A DNA stretch of 64,000 nt, from NCBI GenBank assembly GCA_947852905.1, contig CANTVF010000004.1:212408-276407 (forward strand). The letters are read 5' to 3'. Under the pieces are notes generated by a model that saw only the letters and a program-made list of their open reading frames with translations, was not told where the DNA came from and ran no database searches. A program made the translations under genes and the position numbers. This document shows positions 19,386 to 30,116 of this stretch, in pieces; within the stretch, counting starts at the first letter, position 1; each line of letters opens with the position of its first letter. The stretch comes from an uncultured Tidjanibacter sp. (GTDB taxonomy: Bacteria > Bacteroidota > Bacteroidia > Bacteroidales > Rikenellaceae).

Positions 19386-19844
19386 ATGAAAAAGATACTT
19401 TTCACGATAGCGACATTGCTGTGTATCGCATGCGCAGGCAACGCTTCAGCACAAGATGCCGACCGCATAACGGGCGTATACAGGGTTATAGGCGAGACGA
19501 CTCACGAACTTTCCAACGTCAGGATATACAAATCGGGAGACACTTACGAAGCCCGGATAATATGGCTCGAACACCCGAACGATGCCGACGGCAATCCTCG
19601 TCTCGACGAACTCAATCCCGATCCGGCTTTGAGGAACGTACCCGCCGACGAAATAGTTATCGTTCGCGGCCTGCGCTACGACGCCCGCAAAGACCAATGG
19701 ACAGGAGGCAAGATATACAATCCGGTAGACGGCAAGGTATACGACGCTATGGCGGAATTCGATTCGCCCGACGTGCTGAACATGCGCGGTTACGTAGGCA
19801 AACCGATGTTCGGCAAGACATTCGAATGGAAACGTCTCGAATAA
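19386..19844 (+). CDS. DUF2147-family secreted protein
   Basis: Signal peptide, then ITGVYRVIGET...WTGGKIYNPVDGKVYDA...LNMRGYVGKPMFGKTFEWKRLE. Confidence 0.8.
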   Translation: MKKILFTIATLLCIACAGNASAQDADRITGVYRVIGETTHELSNVRIYKSGDTYEARIIWLEHPNDADGNPRLDELNPDPALRNVPADEIVIVRGLRYDARKDQWTGGKIYNPVDGKVYDAMAEFDSPDVLNMRGYVGKPMFGKTFEWKRLE

Positions 19845-19895
19845 ACGTAACGACCGCGCGAAACGGTTATCGCATCGGCATTGCAGCGTAAATTC

Positions 19896-20771
19896 TCATA
19901 GCCATACATCGACTATGGCCCAGTCGGCATCCCCGGAAACGGTTACGGGCACCTCATAACGTCGTCCGCCGTGAACGAACACTACCTCGGAAGGTACTTC
20001 GTCGCGGTCGAGTAGGATGACGTAAAATCCGTTCCGTCCCGTTTTATAACGCATTTTACCATTCACCGACACATCTACTCCGCAAACTCCCTGCTCTATG
20101 CCGCCGCACACACCTACAGCATACCCGAACAGGGCAAATTCGTTCCTGCCGAGAAATACGGGAGCATATTCGCCGACGAACTCGGACAGCGTTTCTTTCA
20201 TCTCTCTCGCAGAAAAACCTATTTTGCGCCATCGCTTTTCAACTCCTTTCGCTATAGGATAAGGAAACGCATGCGCAGGATCGGCATTCATGTTCACATA
20301 GCACTGCAATCCGTAAATCTGGGCTTCGTTCCGCCTCACGGACAACCGGTCAGCAAACCATGCATATTCCAGATCGGATATTATTCCGCTCCGGAAAGCA
20401 TCGTACACGAATCCGCGGTAACGTTCCTGTACATCCCCGTCCGAATGCTGAATTATGTAATACAACGCCGACAAGGAATCGTCCGACAAATCCGCCTCTC
20501 CGGAAAGGTATAAATCGAGTATGGGCAACGCAATGCGCCGATTGGTCTCATCGGTTACAGCCATCTCCTCATATAAAGGCAACAACACCTGCAAGTCGGC
20601 CACTCCGGCTTTCTGCAAACTGTCTATGCGTAATCTGATATCCTGATCGGCTGTGAACGCCCTCGCCAACACTTCTTCATAATCCGGTGCCGTATTCTGG
20701 GCGGACGAAATGCCGCATATCGAAAAAGTCCACACGACCGCCAACGCCGCAATAAATCCATAACGCCCCAT
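19896..20771 (-). CDS. Secreted DUF6624-like protein
   Basis: Segment LYYIIQHSDGDVQERYRGFVYDAFRSGIISDLEYAWFADRLSVRRNEAQIYGLQ resembles DUF6624. Confidence 0.55.
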   Translation of the reverse strand: MGRYGFIAALAVVWTFSICGISSAQNTAPDYEEVLARAFTADQDIRLRIDSLQKAGVADLQVLLPLYEEMAVTDETNRRIALPILDLYLSGEADLSDDSLSALYYIIQHSDGDVQERYRGFVYDAFRSGIISDLEYAWFADRLSVRRNEAQIYGLQCYVNMNADPAHAFPYPIAKGVEKRWRKIGFSAREMKETLSEFVGEYAPVFLGRNEFALFGYAVGVCGGIEQGVCGVDVSVNGKMRYKTGRNGFYVILLDRDEVPSEVVFVHGGRRYEVPVTVSGDADWAIVDVWL

Positions 20772-21110
20772 ATCCCGTAAGTATTTATGTAAAAATACTA
20801 ATAAATCCGTATCGCATATCGAAAAATACGACATAATAAACCGTCTCGCACGATCGGTAGTCCGCCACGATACTCCCGATTCAGTACGCCGTAACCACTA
20901 AGACGACATCCTCCACCGTATTACACATCCCGTCAGTCATTCTCCGAAAGAACTCTTTTACAACAGTAAAACGGACAATACGCTCCAATCACATAATGAA
21001 TACCATAGCAAATTATTCACTCTTGCCATCTTCTATAATCCCAGCGATTATACCATACGTACCTCAACGCAATAATCGCAGAAACAACCGTAAGAACTTC
21101 CGGATAAAAC

Positions 21111-21141
21111 AACCGCCGCGCCCTATTCAGGCGCGGCGGTT
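21111..21141 (-). terminator. Intrinsic terminator downstream of the 21201-22097 gene
   Basis: Arms AACCGCCGCGCC/GGCGCGGCGGTT, 7-nt loop, followed by TTTTATCC on the minus strand. Confidence 0.8.
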
Positions 21142-21200
21142 ATAATTCGATTCTCTAAAGGAACCGCAGAATAATCTGCGGAAACGAAACCTGCAACCGG

Positions 21201-22097
21201 CTATTTAAGATACGATTCGGAAGTTCCGATCATATATCCGTCCATGAATATCTCGACCTTATAAGTACCGCCTGTAATGCCGGCACCATTGTAATAAAGA
21301 CCGACTTCCAGATCCTTGTTCTGATAATCTATTTCGCGGACAGCCGAATAGGTCAGCTTGTCGCCCTCGAAATCGAACAAAGATTCTATGTCGCCAGCCA
21401 GCACATAGCCGTCCGGCCCCGTGATGCGTACATAAACGTTCCTTTCGCCGGGAGTAGCCAGATCGTTGGCTGTAAGAGTAAATTCGACGAGCAGACGCAC
21501 TGCACGCGACGCACGCGGCACTTCACGGTCGTTGCTGTTAAGTGCTACGAGTTTGATATCCCTCGCTCTTATTATAGCACCCACTTTCACCTTGTTGGAA
21601 AGTTCGGAAGCCTTTTCCTCGGCAGCCTGCGCACGCAGACGTTCGTTGTTCACCTGCTGACGGAAAGCGACGTTCTCTTCCGTAAGGCTACGGTTGAGCT
21701 GATTGAGAGAATCTATCTGACGCACATAATTGCGCATGATCTCACGCATGGTACCGAGTTCCCTCTCGTACTTGCGTATCTTGGCGTAATTGAGGTTGCG
21801 TTCACTCTGAAGTTTTTCCATAAGCGAATCGGCCCGACGACGCTCTAAGCCGAGATTGTAGCTTATGGAATCGTTATCCACATGCAGATTGTCGAGATCG
21901 GTTATGAGAGAATTGATATTCTCCTGCAACACGACCTTTTCGGCCTGGGCTTCCGCCTTGAGGTTGCGCACCTGCCTGAAATAGATTATCGCGAGAACTC
22001 CCAGAACGACAACGAGCAATACGATTACGATCTGGTAACCCCTTATCGACTTGGACGTGCGGTCGGGAGTATTCTCTGTGTTGTTGTACTCTGCCAT
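21201..22097 (-). CDS. Single-TM coiled-coil protein of unknown function
   Basis: TM segment IVIVLLVVVLGVLAIIYF, long coiled coil, C-terminal beta-rich domain (VRLLVEFTLTANDLATPGERNVYVRITGPDG). Confidence 0.75.
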   Translation of the reverse strand: MAEYNNTENTPDRTSKSIRGYQIVIVLLVVVLGVLAIIYFRQVRNLKAEAQAEKVVLQENINSLITDLDNLHVDNDSISYNLGLERRRADSLMEKLQSERNLNYAKIRKYERELGTMREIMRNYVRQIDSLNQLNRSLTEENVAFRQQVNNERLRAQAAEEKASELSNKVKVGAIIRARDIKLVALNSNDREVPRASRAVRLLVEFTLTANDLATPGERNVYVRITGPDGYVLAGDIESLFDFEGDKLTYSAVREIDYQNKDLEVGLYYNGAGITGGTYKVEIFMDGYMIGTSESYLK

Positions 22098-22172
22098 AAT
22101 TATTATTGATTTAAGTTAACGTTATACTCCTTGTTATATCAACATCAATGCAAATATAACATAAATAATATA

Positions 22173-22991
22173 TCATATCGCACTGTCATCATATAAAAGT
22201 CCGTCATACCCCGTAAGTCGCGCCCGAACGCTTCCGACTCTCAACGGCGACTCAAGGAAAACAGGCACCTTGTTACTGTCGTCGGAAATCCATATGAAAA
22301 ACTCGCTGCCATCCTCGAAACTGTCGGCATCGTCGTTCACGAGCTGACACGAGAACTTCAACGTCCTGATCCGTCCGAGTCCCGGTACCTTACGCACCTC
22401 GCGGCCGTAATACTTGTATTTCACATACTGCACCCTATCTTTAAGCAACAGGGCAAGCGTGCGCTCCTCGCCGGGAGTATAGGCCGATATATCGTGCATT
22501 CGGAGATTGTAGAACAGCGACACGCCGTCCATCGCCCCCTCTACGAGTTCCACAACCGACTCTACCGGCGTCTTGCGTTTGTTATGATTACGGTAGCTGT
22601 TGAAAGATGTCATTCCGTCCCAGTCGTACAGAAACTGACTCGAAAAACGATAATCGCCTTCGAGCAACTGCGCACTGGCTTTCACCGGCAGCATATCCGA
22701 TTTGCGCAACCAGCTTTCATAACGGTCGTCGAGTTCATAGAACCACCGGAATACGCCTTTCACCGTGGCGCGGGCGCTGATACGGTATGTCTCTATGCCG
22801 TCCACCTCGTCGTCGTAAATGTTCATCTCCACGTCACCCATATCAGTATTGGGCCACAGCGTCGCCCGGTAACTGACCGTATATTTCAACCGTTCCCCTG
22901 CCGCAAAAGCGGGCATCAGACTGTCGTTCTGGGCATACGCGCCCGAGCAGACAGCCATTGCGACAAAGAACAAAACCATTTTCCCGACCAT
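22173..22991 (-). CDS. DUF3108 domain-containing secreted protein
   Basis: FAAGERLKYTVSYRATLWPNTDMGDVEMNI...FEDGSEFFIWISDDSNKVPVFLESPLRVGSVRARL, typical DUF3108. Confidence 0.85.
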   Translation of the reverse strand: MVGKMVLFFVAMAVCSGAYAQNDSLMPAFAAGERLKYTVSYRATLWPNTDMGDVEMNIYDDEVDGIETYRISARATVKGVFRWFYELDDRYESWLRKSDMLPVKASAQLLEGDYRFSSQFLYDWDGMTSFNSYRNHNKRKTPVESVVELVEGAMDGVSLFYNLRMHDISAYTPGEERTLALLLKDRVQYVKYKYYGREVRKVPGLGRIRTLKFSCQLVNDDADSFEDGSEFFIWISDDSNKVPVFLESPLRVGSVRARLTGYDGLLYDDSAI

Positions 22992-23137
22992 ATCTTACTT
23001 CTTTTTTATCCGTCGCGACACACACCGAACATGTGCCGAACGGCAAAACCATATTACAAGATAACGATTTTCCCAACCGGTGAAACACCGGACCCGAAAA
23101 TTTAATCGTTCCGCAACACCGCGACACTCCATGCCGC

Positions 23138-25249
23138 TCAGGAGATCATGCCGAAATCTACACCGCCGTGATTTTCATACCTGCGGCGCAACGCGGCGAG
23201 CAATCTGTTTTGCGGCTGCTGCAATGCGCTGTCTTCGGACAGAATCTCTCCCGCCACCCTACGCGCATATTCTATGATAGCGGTATCGTGCGCCAGCGAT
23301 GCGATTTTGAGTTCAAAAGCCGTGCCGCTTTGTTGGGTACCCGATATATCGCCAGCCCCGCGCAGCTTCAGGTCGAGTTCCGACAACCGGAACCCGTCGT
23401 TGGTCTCCACCATGGCATCGAGACGGGCACGCGCCTCTCGCGACAACTTGTCGCCGCTCATCAATATGCAGTACGACTGTTCGGCTCCGCGCCCAACACG
23501 CCCACGCAACTGGTGCAGCTGCGACAGCCCGAAACGTTCCGCACTCTCTATCACCATAACCGTGGCATTGGGCACATCCACACCGACCTCTATAACGGAC
23601 GTGGCGACCATAATCTGCGTCTCGCCGTCCTTGAACGCGCGCATTCCCTCGTTTTTCTCCTCGGACGACAACTTGCCGTGCACTACGGACAGGCGGTATT
23701 CCGGCAATGGAAATTCGCGCGACATGGTCTCGAATCCGTCGTACAGATCCTTATAATCCATCTTCTCCGACTCCTTGATGAGCGGATAGACAACATATAC
23801 CTGACGCCCCTTGGCTATTTCGCTGCGCAGGAATCCGAACAGTTTCATTCGCTGCGAGTCGTACAGGTGACGCGTAAGTATCGGTTTACGTCCCGGCGGC
23901 AGTTCGTCTATGACCGATACGTCCAGATCGCCGTACAGCGTCATGGCCAACGTTCGCGGAATAGGCGTAGCCGTCATGACAAGAATATGCGGCGGAACGC
24001 TGTTTTTGGTCCACATGCGCGCCCTCTGCTCCACACCGAAACGGTGCTGTTCGTCTATCACCACGAGTCCGAGATTATCGAAACGTACCCTGTCTTCCAG
24101 AAGTGCATGTGTCCCGATCAGTATGTGCATCCGCCCGTCGGCAAGGCGGGCGAGTATGTCGTCGCGCTCCTTTTTCTTGGTGGATCCGGTCAGCACACCG
24201 ACCGATATTCCCAACCCCTCGACCATGCGGGACACCGAAGCGAAATGCTGGCGGGCGAGAATCTCGGTCGGAACCATCATGCAAGACTGAAAACCGTTGT
24301 CGGCCGCCAGCAACATGGCCATCAACGCCACGAGCGTCTTGCCGCTACCCACATCGCCCTGCAGGAGACGATTCATCTGGTGCCCGGTAACGGTATCTGC
24401 ACGAATCTCCCTGACGACTCTTTTCTGCGCTCCGGTCAACTCGAAAGGCAGCCTTTCGTTATAAAACCCGTTGAAGAAAGTTCCCACGCGAGGAAAATAA
24501 AATCCATTCTCGGCCGTAGTACGCGTCGCCCTACGGGAGAGGATCGATAGCTGTATGCCGAGCAATTCCTCGAATTTCAGCCTGTACTCGGCCCGACGCA
24601 ACGCCTCCTGATTCTGCGGGAAATGTATATTGTACAAAGCCTCTCGCAACGGCATCAATCCGGCCGACTCCAATATACCGGACGGGAGAGTCTCCGTTAT
24701 ATACCCTTCAACCTGTTCCCACATATTGCAGACCAGATTGTAAATGCCTTTTGACCCCAGCTGCACTCCGGAGAGCTTTTCGGTCGTGCTGTACACGCCC
24801 TGCAAACCTCCCGACGGTCTGTTAGCGAGCCGTGCGACGAGATCCATTTCGGGATGTACGAACGACAATTCGTTACGGAACAATGTCGGCCGCCCGAACA
24901 CGAGATACTCCTTGCCGGGCTCTATACGCTTCTCTATCCACTTGGCGCCTTGGAACCACACCAGATCGGCGCTCCCGGAGCCGTCCGACACCGTCACACG
25001 CAACCTCTGCTTGCGTCCCTGTCCTTCGTAAGCCATACCCGTCACACGTCCCTTGACCTGAATGTATGCCGGAGCATCTCCCCCCACGTCGCCTATACGG
25101 TAAACCTTGGTGCGGTCTACATACCTGAAAGGAAAATAGTAGAGCAGATCGCCGAAGGTGCGTATGCCGAGCTCCTTTTCCAACAGCGCGGCACGCCTTT
25201 CGCCGACACCGGAAAGATATTTTATGTCATATTCGAGTGCGGTAGCCAT
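23138..25249 (-). CDS. recG: ATP-dependent DNA helicase RecG
   Basis: LQGDVGSGKTLVALMAMLLAADNGFQSCMMVPTEILARQHF, VIDEQHRFGVEQR, LRGRVGRG motifs. Confidence 0.97.
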   Translation of the reverse strand: MATALEYDIKYLSGVGERRAALLEKELGIRTFGDLLYYFPFRYVDRTKVYRIGDVGGDAPAYIQVKGRVTGMAYEGQGRKQRLRVTVSDGSGSADLVWFQGAKWIEKRIEPGKEYLVFGRPTLFRNELSFVHPEMDLVARLANRPSGGLQGVYSTTEKLSGVQLGSKGIYNLVCNMWEQVEGYITETLPSGILESAGLMPLREALYNIHFPQNQEALRRAEYRLKFEELLGIQLSILSRRATRTTAENGFYFPRVGTFFNGFYNERLPFELTGAQKRVVREIRADTVTGHQMNRLLQGDVGSGKTLVALMAMLLAADNGFQSCMMVPTEILARQHFASVSRMVEGLGISVGVLTGSTKKKERDDILARLADGRMHILIGTHALLEDRVRFDNLGLVVIDEQHRFGVEQRARMWTKNSVPPHILVMTATPIPRTLAMTLYGDLDVSVIDELPPGRKPILTRHLYDSQRMKLFGFLRSEIAKGRQVYVVYPLIKESEKMDYKDLYDGFETMSREFPLPEYRLSVVHGKLSSEEKNEGMRAFKDGETQIMVATSVIEVGVDVPNATVMVIESAERFGLSQLHQLRGRVGRGAEQSYCILMSGDKLSREARARLDAMVETNDGFRLSELDLKLRGAGDISGTQQSGTAFELKIASLAHDTAIIEYARRVAGEILSEDSALQQPQNRLLAALRRRYENHGGVDFGMIS

Positions 25250-25428
25250 AAGCCATGTTTACGATACCAAAAATAATAAGAATTTCCGGAAAGTCCCCAA
25301 CGCCGCCTTCCGGCTCTTCCCGAGGCCGCAGCGACAACGGAGATTTCCGCAACTGTAGCTTACGCTTCTGCGGCTTTTTGCCTACATTTGCATTGTCGGC
25401 GCGAAGCCGGCCTAAACCGTACGAAACC

Positions 25429-27027
25429 ATGGACGAAAACAAAAACGACATACCCGAAAGCGCATGGTGGGACGCCGTCCGCCCCGCCCGCCGCACGAGC
25501 GACGAGGTGAAAATAGGTCCGGTCATGATAGGCGGCACCAATCCCGTGGCCGTGCAATCCATGACAGACCGCAATACCAACGACACCGATGCGTGCATAG
25601 AACAGATAACCCGCATAAGGAAAGCCGGCGGTCGCATAGTCAGGCTGACGACGCAGGGTATGCGCGAGGCCGAGAACATGCGGATCATAGCCGGCCGAGT
25701 CCGGGAAGAAATGCCCGACGTAGCGCTGGTAGCCGACGTACACTTCATACCGCAAGTGGCCTACGCGGTAGCCGACCATGTAGACAAGGTACGCATCAAC
25801 CCCGGCAACTATAACGACAAGGGGGGCAGTTTCGACGCCCTGCTGAAAAAATGCCGTAGACTGGGTGTCGCATTACGAATAGGAGTCAACCACGGCTCGC
25901 TCTCGGAAAAGATGGTCACTCTTTACGGAGATACGCCGCGCGGCATGGTGGAGTCGGCCATGGAATTTCTGCGCGAATGCCGCCGGGCAGGTTTCGGCGA
26001 CGTGGTCATATCCATGAAATCGAGCAACACACGTGTCATGGTACACGCCTACCGGATGCTCGTGGCAGCCATGTACGCCGAGGGAATGCGTTATCCGCTT
26101 CATTTGGGTGTAACCGAAGCCGGCAACGGCATGGAAGGACGCATAAAATCGGCGGTCGGCATAGGCGCGCTGATGAACGACGGAGTAGGCGATACCATAA
26201 GAGTATCGCTCACCGAGCCTCCCGAAAACGAAATTCCCGTAGCCGAAGCTCTTGCGGATTACTTTGCCGGACGATACTCTCACGGCAGTGAAACGAATGA
26301 CGTAAGGCAGGAGGCCGCCGGCCTGTTCTCTCCGTTCGAATACAGACGCAGAGAGACGACACGAGAGGGCAATATCGGCGGAGGCCAGCCGCCGGTACTG
26401 TATTCCGAACTCGACGAGCGGCAGATGCAGTCGCTGCGAAACGGCGGAATAGCGGAAATAACGGCCGAAGGCGACGACCCGGTCGCCATATGGCGCAGCG
26501 CATTGGCCGAAGCCGCACGGCACGGAGACAGGCGTCCCGTAATACTTCACCGCAGATACGACGAAACCGATTCCATGACGGTCGCCCTGCATGCGGCAGC
26601 CGATTTCGGCGTCATGTTCATAGACGGACTGGCCGACGGCATACATATAGAAAGTCCCTGCGGTACGGAGACGAACGACCACATAGCGCTCGACATATTG
26701 CAGGCAGCCCGTGCCCGAATGAGCAAGACGGAATTCATCTCCTGCCCCGGTTGCGGACGTACGTTATACTCATTGCACGATACTATCAATACGGTCAAAG
26801 CCCGCATGTCGCACCTGAAAGGGCTGAAGATAGGAATCATGGGGTGCATAGTAAACGGTCCCGGCGAGATGGCCGACGCCGATTACGGATACGTGGGTGC
26901 AGCTCCGGGACGCATATCCCTGTACCGCGGACGCGAACTCGTACGCCGCAACATACCACAGGAAGAAGCCCTCGACACCCTGATAGAACTCATCAAGGCG
27001 GACGGACGCTGGACTGAACCCGAATAA
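25429..27027 (+). CDS. ispG: 4-hydroxy-3-methylbut-2-enyl diphosphate synthase, long (insert-containing) form
   Basis: GGTNPVAVQSMTDRNTNDT...ALVADVHFIPQVAYAVADHVDKVRINPGN; C-terminal ISCPGCGRTLYSL and GIMGCIVNGPGEMADADYGYVG; central insert. Start chosen at 25429. Confidence 0.95.
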   Translation: MDENKNDIPESAWWDAVRPARRTSDEVKIGPVMIGGTNPVAVQSMTDRNTNDTDACIEQITRIRKAGGRIVRLTTQGMREAENMRIIAGRVREEMPDVALVADVHFIPQVAYAVADHVDKVRINPGNYNDKGGSFDALLKKCRRLGVALRIGVNHGSLSEKMVTLYGDTPRGMVESAMEFLRECRRAGFGDVVISMKSSNTRVMVHAYRMLVAAMYAEGMRYPLHLGVTEAGNGMEGRIKSAVGIGALMNDGVGDTIRVSLTEPPENEIPVAEALADYFAGRYSHGSETNDVRQEAAGLFSPFEYRRRETTREGNIGGGQPPVLYSELDERQMQSLRNGGIAEITAEGDDPVAIWRSALAEAARHGDRRPVILHRRYDETDSMTVALHAAADFGVMFIDGLADGIHIESPCGTETNDHIALDILQAARARMSKTEFISCPGCGRTLYSLHDTINTVKARMSHLKGLKIGIMGCIVNGPGEMADADYGYVGAAPGRISLYRGRELVRRNIPQEEALDTLIELIKADGRWTEPE

Positions 27028-27431
27028 TCCGCCCCGCGCAACAGAACGGAGCAATTTGAATATTGGAGACAGAAAAATTACTCCGCTCGCTGGCGGCGAG
27101 TAAAACGCGTATTTCCGGCAAATGCACGATACCGCATTCCGCACGATAATCGAGACTCATCCTACCGGTTCCGACCGCAACAGTCGTCTAAAAAACACGA
27201 CCAGTACCGCCACTGTCGGCCAAACAGGATGTCAAACGGCTTTATAAAAATAGCAGATATATCGTCGGAATCGCCGACTTAACCCGGAATACGAATAAAA
27301 ATAAAGCTGCTGCAGAGGAATAGACCTCTTCTCCGGACATGATATACTGAGACGGCATTCCGACAAACGACGAATTATAAGAAACGGCCCGCCGGACACG
27401 TAAGACTACGCACAACGAAACTCAAAATTAC

Positions 27432-28052
27432 ATGACGATACTGCCGCTGACATATCTCGGAAATACCGAATATTTTTCCCTCCTGTTGCAGGAGGAGTGC
27501 GTCATAGACCTGTACGAACATTACATCAAACAGAGCTACCGCAACCGGTGCGAAATAATGACGGCGACAGGCACGGCCGCGCTTACCGTCAACGTAGTAA
27601 AGGGAGGAAGCATAGTGAAACGTCCGGTCCGCGACATTCAGATAGATTACTCGAAACGCTGGCAACACCAGCATTGGACGGCCATAACCTCTGCTTACCG
27701 CAACTCCCCGTATTTCGACCATTACTGCGACCTGTTCGCACCGTTTTACGAAAAGCGTTTCCGGTTTCTGGCAGATCTCAACATACCGCTCGCCGAAACG
27801 ATCGTCAAGATACTCGGCAGCCCCGGCTCCCTACGATTCAGCGATTCATACGTCGAGACATCCACAGGCGATACCGATCTGCGCGGAGCGTTCAAGCCTT
27901 CGGCGGATCGTACGCGAATGCCCCCTGCCACACACGAGTACCAGCAGGTATTCTCCGACCGGCAGCCGTTCGCACCCAATCTGTCGGTAATAGACCTCAT
28001 ATTCTGCGAAGGTCCGGCCGCAGCGGACATACTGCGCGGATCGATAAGATAA
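27432..28052 (+). CDS. WbqC-family protein
   Basis: ILPLTYLGNTEYF...SIVKRPVRDIQIDYSKRWQHQHWTAITSAYRNSPYFDHYCD resembles WbqC-like proteins. Confidence 0.8.
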   Translation: MTILPLTYLGNTEYFSLLLQEECVIDLYEHYIKQSYRNRCEIMTATGTAALTVNVVKGGSIVKRPVRDIQIDYSKRWQHQHWTAITSAYRNSPYFDHYCDLFAPFYEKRFRFLADLNIPLAETIVKILGSPGSLRFSDSYVETSTGDTDLRGAFKPSADRTRMPPATHEYQQVFSDRQPFAPNLSVIDLIFCEGPAAADILRGSIR

Positions 28053-28073
28053 ACATACCCAACCAAACATACA

Positions 28074-28113
28074 AAAGGCTACGCCCCATTTAACTTTTGG
28101 TGGCGTAGCCTTT
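28074..28113. terminator. Bidirectional-type terminator hairpin
   Basis: Arms AAAGGCTACGCC/GGCGTAGCCTTT with a 16-nt loop, between convergent genes. Confidence 0.7.
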
Positions 28114-28223
28114 ATCATATCGTCCGTATATCCGCCGTCATTACAAGTCCGGCAGACACACGACCGCTCTTACTATTCGCGAACAAACCGATCGCATGAA
28201 CCGGCCTCCGTTCGCGACTACGA

Positions 28224-28865
28224 TCAGAACTTATAACCTATGCCGAAAGTGAAAGTGCCGAAATCGACGCCGACGCCGTAAGCCGCAATCTTTTCACCGG
28301 CACTACCTGCGAGCGCATAAAATCCGCCGATAGAAGCGTTGACGATCCAATGATCGTTGATCCTGCAATTAATTGCGGGCGCCACTGTCAATAACGCGAC
28401 ATCCATCTGATTTGCAGTCACTTTAGTTTTATTTCCGCCCAAAATTTCAACATCCCTATCGGCGCGTCCCTGATAGCCTAAAAACCCTTCAAAGGAAACG
28501 AAGAATCTGTCAGACAAAGGCAAATAATAATTAATGTTAGCGCCTATCGTAAAGACATGCGTCCCGACACGAGTTTTGTATGTCTGATCGCCGCTGAAAT
28601 TCGGAATTTTTTCACCTGTCCACTGATTGGAATATCCCAATGTTCCGCCGACTGACAACCGATCGTTCAAAAAATACTCGAACTCAGGTGCAATGGAAAT
28701 GAGATTTTGCGACGCTTTACCATCCTTATTCCCTATCCCCGAAGTATTGAGACCGATACTACCTTTCAGAAGCATATCGCCTTTGGAAAAACTCTGGGCG
28801 GATACCGAACAAACGGCTGCCACGGCAAAAATTACGGAAAGAATAAAAGTCTTTTTCATGTTCAA
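28224..28865 (-). CDS. Outer-membrane beta-barrel protein (paralogue of next)
   Basis: Signal peptide, GDMLLKGSIGLNTSGIGN...ISIAPEFEYFLNDRLSVGGTLGYS..., C-terminal GTFTFGIGYKF. Confidence 0.8.
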   Translation of the reverse strand: MNMKKTFILSVIFAVAAVCSVSAQSFSKGDMLLKGSIGLNTSGIGNKDGKASQNLISIAPEFEYFLNDRLSVGGTLGYSNQWTGEKIPNFSGDQTYKTRVGTHVFTIGANINYYLPLSDRFFVSFEGFLGYQGRADRDVEILGGNKTKVTANQMDVALLTVAPAINCRINDHWIVNASIGGFYALAGSAGEKIAAYGVGVDFGTFTFGIGYKF

Positions 28866-29058
28866 ATATGTTTTAATGATTCGACTCCAAACATTTATTC
28901 ATATCAAAGATAAACAATTATTCTTTATCCGTTGCGATTTTCCGCAGCAATGTTCAAACATCCTATCAGTTTCGTCGCGGGATCCGTTCCTGCACCGACG
29001 ACGTACACCGCAACAAGGCATCGCTCGTGCAGTTACGAGACCCTACGGCTACGCCTTG

Positions 29059-29670
29059 TCAGAAACGGAAACCCACGCCGAGCACCATGCCGCCGAAGTG
29101 TACCCCTGCGGTAGCTATGAACTCGCCGTCGGCAACACCTGCGATCGCATTTATATTACCGAAAGAGGCGGTCAGGACGAACTTGTCCGTCGCCATAAAA
29201 TTCAGTGTCGGAGTAACCGTTACCAAACCGACATGCATTAATCCCCCTCCATCGGATATACTCGATCCGCCGACGGAATAAGAGCTCCTGCAGAACAAAC
29301 CGGCATAGCCGAAAAAGCCGTCGATAGACAGATACAATCTGGCAGATAAAGGCAGATACCATTTCAAGGTAGGACCGACCATAGCAAGCATATAGCTATC
29401 CTTGTTCTTTTCATATACATCACCGACCATCCCTCCGGATATTTGCGCAAACTCCGTATAACTTACCTTGGCCCCGACGGATCTGTTGTCCCGATAAAAA
29501 TATTCGAACTGCGGCGAGACGGATAAAAGGCAATAAGTATAGTCGAAGTTGCCGAGAGCCTGTACCCCCAGCTCTCCTTTCAGAAACATATCGCCCTCGT
29601 GCAGTTCCTGAGCGCGAGCTACGCCGTACGACATGAAAAGACACATGCAGATAATCAAAGTCCGTTTCAT
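29059..29670 (-). CDS. Outer-membrane beta-barrel protein (paralogue of previous)
   Basis: Signal peptide, GDMFLKGELGVQALGNFDY...LSVSPQFEYFYRDNRSVGAKVSY..., C-terminal GGMVLGVGFRF. Confidence 0.8.
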   Translation of the reverse strand: MKRTLIICMCLFMSYGVARAQELHEGDMFLKGELGVQALGNFDYTYCLLSVSPQFEYFYRDNRSVGAKVSYTEFAQISGGMVGDVYEKNKDSYMLAMVGPTLKWYLPLSARLYLSIDGFFGYAGLFCRSSYSVGGSSISDGGGLMHVGLVTVTPTLNFMATDKFVLTASFGNINAIAGVADGEFIATAGVHFGGMVLGVGFRF

Positions 29671-30116
29671 AAATCAAAGATTTTAAGGATTAAAATAAAA
29701 TTATAACACAAGGTAGCGATCATTTCGACACTCCGAATGATTTCTGAAAAAGAGACAACAGTAAATCTGCTATCGTGATCACCCTACAGGCATTTCAAGA
29801 TACAGACCGAATAATGTAGGTTACACATCACTCACACCAAGCACGAAAACGCAAACCGGACGAAAAGAAATGAACAAGGCTATCGTATCGCAACGGATGC
29901 TGCGGTACAAATCTGAAAACTAACCGATAAAAAAGAATAAGAAACGAACGCATCTCCAGACAGTAATCCGGGCACGCAACGAAATAAATGCGTTCCGCTC
30001 CACCGCGTAAAAATCACACATGCACGTATACGCAGATTCGTAAACGTCACCCCAAAGATATACGTACCGATAAGATTAACATCTGTCCGCGCAACCGAAT
30101 AACTAAAGACCGGACG

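Noticed and set aside
23168-24550. 460-aa + strand ORF opposite recG
   Set aside because: Antisense shadow of recG motifs; His/Arg-rich low plausibility.
25873-26682. 269-aa minus-strand ORF opposite ispG
   Set aside because: ispG on the + strand is unambiguous; the antisense product lacks recognisable domains.
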